NCBI RefSeq assembly: GCF_001632365.1
Contig: NW_024468526.1
Location: 352,882 to 416,881 of the forward strand
From: Laetiporus sulphureus 93-53
Taxonomy: Eukaryota > Basidiomycota > Agaricomycetes > Polyporales > Laetiporaceae
Direction of reading: 5' to 3'
DNA length: 64,000 nucleotides
Under the pieces are notes generated by a model. That model made no database searches, was not told the DNA's origin, and saw only the letters and a list, made by a program, of their open reading frames with translations. Positions 35,198-46,551 of this stretch are shown piece after piece (position 1 is the first letter of the stretch; each line of letters starts with the position of its first letter). The translations under genes were made by a program, and so were the position numbers.

Positions 35198-37679
35198 ATG
35201 CGGAACATGACCGTTGGTGCGCCGGTCGCAGCAGTCAACGCCGAAGTTCCATCGCCGCGGAAGAAGGCACTCATTGTCGGCAACAACGGGGACGATCTGC
35301 AGGGACCTCGACGAGACGCTGAGAGCTTCAAAGGCCTATTGATCCGTGAGCTCTTTACTCGATGCATTTGTGTGTAGACACTTAATGACGGCCCCAGACA
35401 AGTATAAGTTCAAAGCAGAAGACATCATGATGATGGTCAGCAATGGAGATGACCCATTGATGGATCCCTCACGGCGAGAGAATGTGGTGAGTCGAATGGA
35501 AAATGGAATTTGAACGACGGCTGTTGTACGAAACGTCACGTGGCTTCCCTATCAGATACGGGAATTGAAGGCCCTCGTGCGTGATGCACGTAAAGATGAC
35601 AGCTTCGTGTTCTTCTGTATGTGCATCTGATGCTATTGCTCAGCCAGTCTCCATTCATTAATGAATGGCCATGCAGATGCAGGGCATAGCACGCAGATGA
35701 CATGTAGACATGGCACTGAGGACGATGGACTGGACGAAGGTGGATAATTCCTGCATGATAAGATGCTCTAGCATGTGCACTAATCAAGCTGATTGTACAA
35801 GCTATCTGGCTCAAAAACGGCTCTGGTCCGGTGACAGAGAATGACTACATTCTGGATAATGTATGTCCCCTTACTTAGTCATAAACTTCAAGAGCATTAC
35901 TGGATATACTATACAGGTCCTTCGAGAGATTCTAGTTGATACACTTCTCCCTCTTGGTGCTTATATGTTTGTGAGTTCACCGTATTCCCATATTGATTAA
36001 TATTCACTGAGAGCACTAGTCGTTCTTCGATGCCTGCACCTCTGGCACTCTGATGGGTTAGTCCAAAAGAGTTACATGTCATGCCGACAAAATTAAGAAA
36101 CACTGATGTTTACAGACTTGGATCACGACAAGTGCAACCAACGCCAATTCGAGAAGACGTATCACCCGAAGCGTACGATTCCTCCAAATACCTGCTGGCT
36201 TGAACAACCGCTTTGTATTTCGACATCCCACAATTTATTTTCGCCAGACAGTATGTTCAGTTTACGGTGCGCCATGCGTTATTGATTGATCGACATTGCT
36301 TTAGGATCAAATGTCTCATCGCCAGTCTCTATGCAATCCCCTCAAGCACAACCGCTAGCGCGATCTATTGTTGCGACACCGCTGACAAAGACACGCGTCT
36401 CTTCACCTCTGGCAAGAGGTGCTGTGCAACCGTCAGAGCCACATTCCAGACGTTCGAACAGAGTTACTACAGAACGTTCCGCGCAGACAACACCCGCCCA
36501 TTTCCACCATGATACCAGGACATCTGTCGGGAGGCCTACCATGAACTCAGATATCCCCTACACTCCAATAGCCACCAGGCTTCAACACAGATCGACGGCC
36601 AACAAAGAGAACATGCAGGTTGAAGATACGTGCAGGCATCCCAAGAGACGTATGTCAACCTCGGAGCGCTTGAGTATGAACACGAGGAAGGACCCCGACA
36701 GAAGGCGTAGAGCGACTTCCTCTGCAACTTTCATGCAGTCGGTGATCCCGCCACCCGTGCCATCGACCTCTCTATCACGCTCCTCGGGCAGTGTCGGTTT
36801 ACATGCCGGCACGCCAGCAAAGCGCCGCACTGCTGAAGACGTCTGGCGCGACGTTACTTCCTCTAGTCCTGTGCCATATTGCGACTCACCGCCAGGCAGC
36901 CCGCTGAATGCTTCGCTCAGCGTGCGGAGAGAAGCCAGTGCAGGTGTCACCTTTGCGGAGGCTGCCAGCATGGTGGAAAACCAGTCCAGAGTGAAATGCA
37001 CCGGTTTCTGCCATGATCAGCTGCTCGAAAACAACGTGGGTTCAGGTCAAGGAGCACGGATTGTGTCCATCTCTGCATGCGCTGACGGGCAGCGGACGTG
37101 GGAGGCCGGATCGCGTTCCACGACACAGGTGAGAGGTAGCTTCGACTTGCCGTTTGTCTGCGCATTGTTGACTTGTTACGCAGTTCCTGGTACATTACCT
37201 GCGTATGGATCTTGATCTTCCGTATACGGAATGCAAAGTTGCGAACATTGACGTGTATGTTCTTGTAGGCACAACGCCGAAGCCGACATGGAGGCAGGTG
37301 TGGGCGCATCTGAGGTACTGTCTTGCCTTTACAGTCTTGACGAACCCGCGTTTGACGATAGATTTCTCGTAGCACTCGTGGAGACACGTTCATCCACACA
37401 GGACGAGAGAAATACCGTGAATGGCATAGAGAGGACTCCATGCCAACGTATCAGGATCCTCTGGTAAGCACCGACGAATAGTCATTTGCTGAGGCCGAAT
37501 AACTGACGTTCTCCGCGTGTGCGTTGTAGATCAGTAGTGATTCACCACTGGTGAGCCTTGCGATGATCTTCTGCCATGGCGAGTATCGACGCTGAGATAC
37601 CTTCGTGCAGATTCTGGACTCGCCTTTCACCCTCATCAACCCATTGTCGCTCGAGGATGCAGAAAGCACACAGCCATAG
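35198..37679 (+). CDS. Caspase-like protein, array copy 2 (DACTSG variant)
   Basis: Modelled with 14 exons (571 aa): 35198-35345, 35398-35486, 35556-35616, 35677-35739, 35802-35860, 35917-35970, 36020-36056, 36116-36250, 36305-37128, 37184-37202, 37269-37314, 37373-37463, 37530-37550 and 37611-37679. All junctions keep frame. A second in-frame ATG at 35207 is an alternative start. The p20 opens with KKALIVGNNGDD, where copy 1 has GINYEG. FVFFYAGHSTQ gives His103, and SFFDACTSGT gives Cys164 with Thr in place of the usual His after Cys. The linker of about 300 residues is Ser/Arg/Pro-rich. The p10-like part has CTGFCHDQ, IVSISACADGQRTWE and FLVHYL. The tail contains ISSDSPL and ILDSPFTLINPL, matching the last exons of copies 1 and 3. 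The dyad is present, so activity is possible, but the altered p20 start and nucleophile loop suggest a divergent role. Exon 8/9 could instead use a donor at 36173. Confidence 0.8.
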
Positions 37680-38121
37680 CATTGTGCTGACGCGACGCGT
37701 TTCAAACAGTAAATAGAATCCGTTGTTCAACGTTTCTGCCGTATTGCAGTACCACAGGCAATCCGTCGCTAGCCTTAAACGCATCACACATGCAATACTA
37801 TGAAAGGTCATCGGCTCAATTTGTCTCTGTGGACCGTACTCTCATATGCTTGCAACTCGCATTGGGGTTTCACTTCGACGTTGTTGTCGTGATCGCCCAC
37901 GCGGTAGACACCAGAATCCATGGTGAGGAAACCGGCCAACGTTGTAGCGCATAGACAATTCCAGGACATGTGTGGATGAATGGCAGGTTGAGGTCTTGTT
38001 CTGCAAGGAGAGGACTGGGTAGCACATATGATCACGATGCGTGTATTATGTACTTGGCCCGGTGTACGATTGCAATGTGGCATACAATCCTGTATCGCAT
38101 CCCTCTACATCATGGTACTCA
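37680..38121. other. Intergenic between convergent genes
   Basis: Holds the 3' flanks of caspase-like copy 2 (+) and SDR copy 2 (-). No gene seen. Confidence 0.6.
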
Positions 38122-39064
38122 TTAGGCAACGTTCATCGCGCGCGCAATTTCTCCTTCTGTGAACTCCCAGAGACGCTGACTTGCCTCATCAGAGCCGTAG
38201 TGCCGCTCCTTCCCCATGTCGTCGCCGTGATTGTCCATGCGATGGGCGCCAGGGCCCGCAGTGAAGAGTGCGCAAAGCATATACTCCGCACATTCTTCGG
38301 CAGACACAGAGAAGAAATAGAAGAGGAACCAGAAGAATCGCCCCAATATTGGCGTGTCTACAATTCCTGGCCAGATGTGAATGAATGACATGGTGGGATC
38401 GCGCTCTGCGAAGGCCTATCGGGAACGTTGGGATCAGAGCGAGTAAGAGAATGCAGATCGGGCGCACCTCGATCATGAGATCATTGTACATTGAGAGCTG
38501 GGCTCGCATGTTCAGAATGCCTCGATTCCTCTTTGGCCCGAGGTCGTCCAGGTCGATACCATTGCCCAACCCCGGCCCTGCGACCGACATGACCTTCGCA
38601 TCCTCGCCCGCATCTTTCGCCTTCCTCAGCAGCGGAATCAAGTCATGGATGAACTTCCATCGAGCGTAGTACATCAGCACGGCGAGGTCGTCTATGCCCT
38701 CGCTGGTCTCACCCCTCCCAAAGAACCGCAAATTCGCCGAGGAGAGGACGAGATAGTTCACCTTGGGCAGGCGTGCGAGAAGGCCTTGCGTTGTCGACTC
38801 GACGTTCTTCATCAGGTTGGCATCGCAGGGCACGAATTCGTGTTGTACACCCGCCGGGGGCGGCGGAAAGGATGCGATAATGGCCTCGGCTGCGGCACGA
38901 TTCCTCCCAATGATGATGATGTTCACATTGCCGTTGGTATAGCGGGCGAGGGTCTCCGCCATGGCACGTCCGATGCCGGACGTGCCCCCGACGAAGATCG
39001 CGACTGGAGGCGAAGGCGGGGCGTAATCGGCGTTAGAGGAGCGTGCAGCTTCGAGCGATGGCAT
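38122..39064 (-). CDS. Short-chain dehydrogenase/reductase (SDR), copy 2 (296 aa)
   Basis: Two exons on the minus strand, 39064-38468 and 38415-38122, with a 52-nt phase-0 intron (38416-38467) at the same place as in copy 1 at 9164-10132. It shows the cofactor motif IFVGGTSGIGRAMAETLARY, GRNRAAAEAII, NYLVLSSANL, and the YxxxK pair in MYYARWKFIHDLIPLL. The second exon has MSFIHIWPGIVDTPILGR, then a hydrophobic stretch FFWFLFYFFSV where copy 1 has LASALLYPVTV. The end GDDMGKERHYGSDEASQRLW corresponds closely to copy 1. It is an NAD(P)-dependent oxidoreductase with unknown substrate. It lies inside the caspase-like array on the opposite strand, tail-to-tail with copy 2 and head-to-head with copy 3, about 1.1 kb from the latter's start. 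Confidence 0.88.
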
Positions 39065-40148
39065 GTTGGGAGACGTTGTAGTTGCAGCTACTACAGGGTC
39101 AATGTGATGTCTGTGCTAATACACGGGGCATTGTAGGGAGACTTTGTATGTCAGTGTCGCCAAGGTCATTGAAGGCCGTTGCATGACGCGTCACAACGGC
39201 GCCGCCATCATGCATTCAACACCACGAGCTCTTGTTCAACTGTCATTTCTGCGTATGTATTAGTAACGATCTCCTACTGTGTTGGGTCCAGTCAAGGGAC
39301 CGTACTCACCGGGCTCGTCGCCTTGATGCTTGAAGTTGAAACCGGCGGTTTAGACTTGCTAGCGGTTACACCTTGGAATCCGCAAGTTATCTGGTCGCCA
39401 CATACACCGCCCTGCGTGGATGCGGTGTGTGATGTTCTGCGGGCGGTGTGTGGTGTTCTACGGGCGGTGTGTGATAGAGGGAGATGGGTGATCCTGAGAT
39501 TGCGATGCGAGACGCGGATAGGTTGAACACCAACCTCGTTGCAGTCATGTGCAATTTGCCGTTCATCGCCCACCTCCTCATGCCCTTCTGACATCGGTGA
39601 CTGGAATACTTCAGCACTATGCAGATATCTTCTACGTTGCAGGCAGGAGGAAAGTCGATGGATGGTGAGCAGGCTTCATTCGTCAACAACTGTTAGTGAA
39701 ACATACATCCTGCCGTGATGGTGCCGCTAGCACGCCTTGGCGGGCCTCATGTTAGCAAGCGTGAATCCTACGTTACGACGCATCGAAGGTCGTATTGTAA
39801 ATGGCACATCCGGCTGCTGCAGAATATCAATGGTAGCGGAAGACGTATTGTATTTCTTTGGGCAGAAGTCGCTGTGGAGAGCGTCGCAAGGGGCAGGGAT
39901 GGCAGCTTCCCCCCATCAAGGCCAGTCAACCCGTATCTTCGGCCCCGGGCAGGCACAGCCCCGCCACCTTGTGTTAATGATCGAGCCCATGGTTTGCTCC
40001 TCGGCAGTGCTTCCAGCCCACCTAAAGCTCGCCAGTTATCTGACCTTCAGACCCACTCATCCCGCTCAGGCGCGCCCATATGCGCAGCGACTGTCCCTCT
40101 TTCACCATTGTGCTTGGCCGTTGCTGCTAGTCGCCGAGTGGGATAGAC
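39065..40148. other. Divergent promoter region between SDR copy 2 and caspase-like copy 3
   Basis: No gene seen. ORFs of 143-164 codons at 39715-40231 overlap the start of copy 3 in other frames and have no motif. Contains a minisatellite at 39421-39478. Confidence 0.5.
39421..39478. repeat. Short tandem repeat, about 21-bp units
   Basis: Three imperfect units of the type gggcggtgtgtgatgttctac occur in the shared upstream region of two divergent genes. Confidence 0.75.
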
Positions 40149-42481
40149 ATGAAGATCATCCGCTACCTCCGTCGTCAGCAGAGCGATCAGCCGCCGAAGA
40201 AGAAGGCTCTCATCGTTGGGATCAAATATGACACCCCGGAGTCGCCAAAAAGCCCAGATTATGTGCAGCTTGTGGGGCCCCACAAGGATGCGCAAGACTT
40301 CCGGGACTTGCTTATTGGTGCGCCCATGGGGTCCGAAGCGGCTTGTGAGGCTTTCACTAATGTCGATATTCGTCTAGACACCTATGGATACGCGAAAGAA
40401 GACGTGACCGTGATGACGGACGGCAAGGGCGATATATCTCTCGCCCCTACTAAGGCCAACATGGTCAGTCGTGCACTAGTACTCGCTTGTTCAATTGTTG
40501 AGTAACGGTCGTCAGGTTCGCGAGATGCGGCGTCTGGTTAAGGATGCCCGTCCAGGAGATCATTTCGTGTTCCTATGTGAGCATCGTTATTATTGACACG
40601 GATTTATCATCCTCATTGTCCTTCTCAAAAGATTCAGGGCACTCTGACCAGATCCCCTGTCTAGAGGGCAGCGAGGACGATGGCATGGACGAAGGTACGT
40701 TTGAGGCAATTTGCTGCGACACAAGATCCACTGACGATTGTATTTCATCGGGCAGTTATTCTCCCTATGGACCACGAATGCCTCGAGAAGAGGGAGAAAC
40801 TGATCATAGATAATGTGCCTTTTCACATCCCGGACTCGCTTCCGATCCACGTTAACTTGTGCCTTCGTCACAGGATCTGCGCAAACTGCTGGTTGATTCC
40901 CTTCCAGTTGGCGCCTATCTCACGGTAGGTCCATGTTTACCGAGACACCGATGCGCCGAAAATCTCATTTCATTTTGCGATCGACGTAGGCAATCTTCGA
41001 TACGTGTCATTCCGGCACGATGCTAGGTGAGTGGATCTGTCGGCCGGCTGCTTGGTTGCTGCGCGCGGAGGTGGCGGTGCCGGTATGCGGAGAAGAAAGG
41101 GCTTGCTTGATTGATCGACGGCTCGGATATTGTAGCCTGTGCGGGCAGCATCCTTGTGCTGCGCGTGTAGCGTTTCTGTGCCGCTGAGACCGAAATCTTT
41201 TTCAGCTTTTGTACTCGACCCAGAAGTTGACCGTTGATGAATTTTAGATCTGGAGCATTACCGTTGCAATGCGATCTATCATCCGTGGGTTTCGAAAGGC
41301 TGGCGACGCTTCAAGACATTGTGGATGTGGACAGGTGCGCAATGTGGCGTGTGTCGTGCTCCCAGTTGTCGCTGACATCTCACCCGGAATTCCCAGAGCG
41401 CAAGGACGCGATCCGTCAGTTTATGTCGTTATATCTGTTTGTCCACTCTGCTGACGCGAGCTACAGTGCTACCCTCGAAGACTTTCAGCCTGCGCTCCGC
41501 ACCGTCCCGGCTGCACAACATGCCGTCGCTCGCCCAGGCGTTCTCTCGGTCCAGTCAGCACCGACATCCTGCCCCGGAGAAGACTTTCCCGTTCGTTCGT
41601 CAGCGTTCGCCGCTTACCCGGGTCCAATCGCCTCCCACCTCGTCGCAGTCCCCAACATTGCCCGTCGAGCTTCATCGCGGACGCCTTGCAAGACGGCGCG
41701 GGTCCTTCATAATCAAGAGCACCGCGCTCCAACTCAAGACGACCGCGTTGGGGCTGATTATACCGCAGTGCATGTCGCCGGTGTCGCAGCTTAGGGAGTG
41801 CGATGGAGATTGTGTCGCGAGCCCGACGGAGAAGGCACACGTGGTGAGTGGTGATGTCTTCTTGCGGTGTGCCGTTCGCTCATTAGTGCTCGATGATTTG
41901 TAGATCTCAATTTCCGCGTGTGGTGACTCTCAGGTGGACTGGGAGGGAGGGAATATAGGGTCGATGACGCAGGTGAGGAGGGCTCTGCCGCGTTTCGTGA
42001 CAGTTGTCTTATGACATTCTCAGGCCCTCGTCAAGTACTTGAGACAGCACCCCCATCCGACGTTGCATGAACTAATGGAGTATATCGAGTGAGTATACTT
42101 CTGTTCTCCGTAGCATGGTAACATTGAGCTTCACTCATCCCCAAATGCAGTGAGGATCGGCACCAGGCCTCGATGAGGATACACAAGATCGGAAACAATA
42201 TCAGAAAGAAGGGAAAGAGGGTTGAGAGGTCGCAGGGCACTGTTTTCACAGTTCCAATTGGAGGGGAGAGCGTGGAGCTACCGGTTGAGGTGCTGAACTT
42301 CCAGGATCCTCAGGTAAGTGACCTTTGTCTCCTGGCTGTATGCTTGATGGCTGATACATTGTTTGGATCCGCAGCTTGGGAGCTTGGAGAAGCTGGTGAG
42401 TAGTTGGGAATGAGATTGATTGCCGGACGCTCAAACTGATGCCCATGGCTTTAGGATTTGAACGCATGTTTTACCTTCTAA
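40149..42481 (+). CDS. Caspase-like protein, array copy 3 (short linker)
   Basis: Modelled with 14 exons (444 aa): 40149-40317, 40378-40463, 40516-40576, 40632-40694, 40756-40814, 40874-40924, 40990-41026, 41248-41334, 41467-41843, 41904-41972, 42024-42088, 42151-42313, 42375-42395 and 42455-42481. KKALIVGIKYD opens p20. FVFLYSGHSDQIPC gives His109; EDDGMDEVILPMDHE is the strand and acidic loop typical of type I metacaspases; AIFDTCHSGTML gives Cys169. The linker is only about 160 residues. The p10-like part reads CDGDCVAS, VISISACGDSQVDWEGG, SMTQALVKYLRQHPHPTL, with an intron inside p10 that copies 1 and 2 lack. The tail ends LGSLEKL and DLNACFTF. Of the three this is closest to the metacaspase consensus. 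The 221-nt intron before DLEHYRCN and the 132-nt intron 41335-41466 are longer than usual, so exons 8-9 are the least certain. Confidence 0.82.
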
Positions 42482-43185
42482 CGACTTAGGTCGCGCATAC
42501 ATGGACTAAACTAATCGCCCATGACGTCCAATCGAACGGACGGTCTCGCTCACGAATCGGTCAACGCATCTTGTATCGCCTATACTCTGTCTTCTTGTTG
42601 TCTCCTTTGCAAATCACGGTCATCTCAAGTTGTCAAATGTATTTATACCTAATCATTGCACTGTTGCCAATTAAAATGTGTCATAATGCTTGTCTCCGTA
42701 CTGATTCTAGTGCAGCACAGGATCTGAGCTGAGAAGGGTATCCCAAATTCCTAGCGGCGCTCCACGTAGAGGGTCACCAGCGGAGGGCGTCAACCTTGCT
42801 CATGCTGAAGCATAACTATTGGTGCTTGAGCTCGTTCGTATCCGCAATCTCCGGAGTGAAAGGTTTTGCGTCTCAGGCAGAAGGGCAGTAGTGAACAAGA
42901 GGTCTGCCATTATCCTTGCAGCGGCGAGCGTTTCTCTTCAACTTGAATGTGCCAGGAGGGATTTGTGATTAGATTAGATTACAAATGTTCTCGGGTAGAC
43001 GCGCACTGCGCGGTAACGTGATTGCATCTTCTAATCGCTCCGCGCAAATTCAACATCGGCGTGGACCATTCTCTTTTTCTAACTCTCTCTTCATTACCAA
43101 CATCAACTGCACGGCATGACTTTGGCTCTCAAGGCAGCCAAGTCATATATTACAACAGTACTTCGCTCGATGTGTTCGCATTCAG
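42482..43185. other. Intergenic, no gene recognised
   Basis: AT-rich stretch (about 42600-42700) downstream of caspase-like copy 3, then the upstream region of the F-box gene. Confidence 0.55.
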
Positions 43186-44598
43186 ATGCGGTTCGTATCT
43201 CGGATTACATGCAGCCACCGTGCAGCGTGTCTGACGCGTCGCGCCGCACAGGACCCAACTTCACACCGACGGCCGCGCGAACTGCCCTTGGACGTCTGGA
43301 GACACGTCATTGCCGACTACCTGCAGGACGACACCGCCGCCCTGCAGGCGTGCAGCCTGACGTGCCGTGCATGGCTGCCCATCGCGCGCCGCCAGCTATT
43401 TCGCACCGTCACGATCAGGCAGCATGCCGGCCGCACCTGCTTGACCGGCCTATTGGACGCGCAGCCACGTCTTGCACGGTACATTAGGGAGCTAAAGTTG
43501 AAGTCGGGGCACCACGGGGGTGACTGGCTGGCTGAAGAGTTGGGGGCGCTTTTGCCGAGGCTTCCGGATCTTGTTATGCTCGCGGTGGAGGGTCATCACG
43601 AGCTGGGTGCCAGCGCGATCCAGGCTATCAGTTCGCGAGTGGCAGCGCACGGTCTGCGCGGCATCCACCTGTCGCAGCTTCGTATCAGCTGCGACCACCT
43701 CGTGCAGCTACTCACATTGTTTCGTGATCTCGCGGCTATCGGGCTGCACCACTTGCACATCACAGCTGAGACGTGCTCGAAGCTGGTACATGACCAAAGA
43801 AATATACTGCGGATCCGGGAAGTGGCTATTGAATCGATCGACGATGCTACAGACGGGCTGTGGCTTTGCCGCGCTCCCTTCAGACTGCAATTGCGGGTGT
43901 TCAAGTGGGTGGGGCGTCGGTGTCGACGCCATCTGCACATATTAGCCAGCTTGCTTCGCCATGTAGACGCCGCGGCCACGCTGGAGCACCTTGTCGTCGG
44001 ACTAGAAGATGTGGACCACGAAGCACCGAGCGGTGAGTGTCGTGATGCCTTCCCAGAATGCGTGCCATCTGAACAATTGAACCCTGTAGAGTCGTTCCCG
44101 TACCTGCGCATTCACCTCAGATGCCTGCGTACGATCTGGCTGCATATACCGCCGCCTCTCGTACCTTGGGACCGTATATTCCGCCAGAATACCGACCGTG
44201 CGAGCGACCTCATTGTCGGCGTGCTCAGTCAGATAGAATCCTGTCACATGGAAAACATCACCATTGGCAGTGTTCTGTATCTTGATCACGATTTTGAGCC
44301 GATCAAATGGCGATTCGTCGACCGACAGCTCACCCGCCTTGGCCAAGCGAATCCTGGGCTCATCGTGAGCTTCCTCGTCGAAGTGCACTTTGCGGTGCCA
44401 GACAGTGAGTGGAGGAAGAGGATGAGGGATGTGGTGCAGGCTCATTTGCCATGGTCGCGGAGACAGTGGCCGCGGATGAGGCTGTGCTGCTACAACAGTC
44501 ATGACCAGCGGCTGGACATAATTGACGTAGGGACTGGCGAGCTCACTACCGAACCACTCGAGCAGTGGCGTACTTGGAGATCTGCATTATTCTGGTGA
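43186..44598 (+). CDS. F-box protein (470 aa)
   Basis: Single long exon. Residues about 31-75 form an F-box: ELPLDVWRHVIADYLQDD, then LQACSLTCRAWLPIARRQLF. The rest is leucine-rich in the loose pattern usual for basidiomycete F-box proteins (for example LVMLAVEGHHELGASAI and LRTIWLHIPPPLVPW). Known role of the family: substrate receptor of SCF ubiquitin ligases through Skp1 binding by the F-box. The target is unknown. The start at 43186 is the first ATG of the frame; the 30 residues before the F-box are poorly conserved in character, so a start or small exon elsewhere is possible. It is the first gene of the compact right-hand part of the window and immediately follows the caspase-like array. 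Confidence 0.8.
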   Translation: MRFVSRITCSHRAACLTRRAAQDPTSHRRPRELPLDVWRHVIADYLQDDTAALQACSLTCRAWLPIARRQLFRTVTIRQHAGRTCLTGLLDAQPRLARYIRELKLKSGHHGGDWLAEELGALLPRLPDLVMLAVEGHHELGASAIQAISSRVAAHGLRGIHLSQLRISCDHLVQLLTLFRDLAAIGLHHLHITAETCSKLVHDQRNILRIREVAIESIDDATDGLWLCRAPFRLQLRVFKWVGRRCRRHLHILASLLRHVDAAATLEHLVVGLEDVDHEAPSGECRDAFPECVPSEQLNPVESFPYLRIHLRCLRTIWLHIPPPLVPWDRIFRQNTDRASDLIVGVLSQIESCHMENITIGSVLYLDHDFEPIKWRFVDRQLTRLGQANPGLIVSFLVEVHFAVPDSEWRKRMRDVVQAHLPWSRRQWPRMRLCCYNSHDQRLDIIDVGTGELTTEPLEQWRTWRSALFW

Positions 44599-45254
44599 AA
44601 CTGTCCCGTTGATCCATACATCTGCTATACTCTACATATGAAGGAGGATTACAATGGTCTATAGGAGGTGAGACTTGTGATAGCTGTTCTCAAGCTGCCG
44701 AGCATATCGACGGTGCACATCTTGATCAACATACACTAGACAAATCGCACGAATTGAACTCGTCACCGCTGCGACTCACATACGATCCATCCTGGACCGT
44801 CGGAAGCTCAGCTGCCGCTAGATGTCTATGACGAGATCCCCAAATACCTCCATGATTTGTCTCCCCTAAGCAGAAGCAGACTACAAAATATCTCCTTCTC
44901 TGACAGAAGGAGGTCACGAGATATATAGCCTCCATGATGGCGACTCCTCTACTCTGCACCTGCAGTTTCCCATGTTGCTCCCGGCTCCCAAGCACGAGGT
45001 CACGTCGTCTCCAGTCCTTCTGTAGTTTCTTGCAGTATCCCCCCGTATCTGAAATCTACGTGAAGGCATTGATAACCGATGCCTACAGGCTGGCGCCTGG
45101 CCCTTTGCGCTGGCTGTCAATGCCATTGGAAGCGCTTCGCCAAATCAGCACAAATCCGTACCATGACATCGCTAAGGCTCACTCGGTTCAATAGAGAAAT
45201 AAGCAATACATGAGCAACGTCCGATCCCAATGTGGATATACAAGTGGCGGCCTC
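44599..45254. other. Intergenic between convergent genes
   Basis: 3' flanks of the F-box gene (+) and the Sec20 gene (-). A few short ORFs, none recognised. Confidence 0.55.
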
Positions 45255-46551
45255 CTATAGCTCGTCATGCATACCGGAAGGAACATTAGAGGGCATCGCG
45301 CTCCTCTCTGCTGTTCTTTCCAACAGATCATCGCTCTCGGCTGACGGCGTCACCTCGACTGGATCTTGCGATGAGGAGGTGATCACTTCTTCGAGAATTG
45401 GGTTGAACGTCGCTTGCTCGGTAGGCCCAAGCTCTTCGCTCGCGGTTGTTGTCATCGTAGTAAATTGCGAGAAAGCAGCACTTGAAACAGCGACCGCTGG
45501 TGCCGTCGTGAGTGCGCTCGTGATCAAGCTGTTCACGAACCCCTTGCCTTCCTCTGCCCGCAAAAGCCCCTCATCACTGCTCAAGCTCGGGAGAAATCTC
45601 GTCCACCAGAATGCAATCCGGATACTGCGGTCGACTATGCGCTGCTTGAGGATGAAAGCCACGACGAGGAGGAAGAAGAACAAGCCGGCGAGGACGAGGA
45701 GACGGTCTAACCAGTCTGACTTCTCGAGAGCGGTGATGAGGTGCTTGGAGGTATCCAAGAGGCTGTCGAGGACATCGTGAGTTGAGGATGTAGAGCGTAG
45801 AGCGGCAGTAGAGGACTCTGCAAGGTAGCAAGTGTTAGAGGCTGCTCGCTTAGAGTTATGCTTGCCCACCTAGCAGCTGAGACGACAAGACCGACCGCTC
45901 CAGCTCTCCCTGCATTAGAGTGATCGTTCGCTGTAGCGCCCCTGTCACATCGTTGTTGGCTTTCATGAGCGCATCCTCCCTACATTCGAGTGTGAACGGG
46001 ACACGAAGCACGTCCTAGCGCATGATATACTCACGCAACCTTCTCGCTCAAGTTCTGCTTCTCTTTGACTGCAGAGGAGCGCAGAAGCTCTTCTCGGTTG
46101 GACAGCTGGTTTGAGTCGATAGCTTTCTTGGATGCAAGCAGTGCGGCGCGCGCATCTTTCTTCAAGCTTTACCACCTCAATACCCATGAGGGGAGACAAC
46201 AAGAATAGCAGTCCCTCACCTCGTTAAAGCAGCGTGGAACTCGTCAACAATCTGTCGAAGTTCATGCCTGTCTCGTTCCGTCCTCTGATCATCTACTGCG
46301 ATATCGAGGTTCTACTCAGACTGTCTTGGAAACTGACCACGGGAAAATAAAGCAACACCTGCCTTAATCTGATGTGCAAACGCATCTATGTCCTCACGAA
46401 GCTCTGCTGCATAACGCTGTTGTAGTGCAGGCGGGCCCGTGCATGTCCGCAGGCGGTTGATCTGGAAGTCCGAGAGGTCCTTTTGACGTCTCTGCAGTGA
46501 TTCTACCAGAGACCTTGTCTCTTCGTTGAGCGTGCTCGGTATTGGGGCCAT
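45255..46551 (-). CDS. SEC20: Sec20 family Q-SNARE with HDEL tail (357 aa)
   Basis: Five exons on the minus strand: 46551-46359, 46295-46220, 46166-46035, 45979-45870 and 45817-45255; introns of 52-63 nt, all in frame. The N-terminal half is helical (ETRSLVESLQRRQKDLSD, DDQRTERDRHELRQIVDEF). A SNARE-like coiled coil follows (ALQRTITLMQGELERS to LLDTSKHLITALEKSDWLDR). One transmembrane segment lies at about residues 209-229 (RLLVLAGLFFFLLVVAFILK). The remaining ~125 residues would be luminal and end in MHDEL, i.e. an HDEL retrieval signal. Yeast Sec20 has the same layout including a C-terminal HDEL; the protein acts with Tip20, Ufe1 and Use1 in Golgi-to-ER retrograde COPI vesicle fusion. The start MAPIPST was chosen over an upstream in-frame ATG (46584) because of its family-like length. 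Confidence 0.88.
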
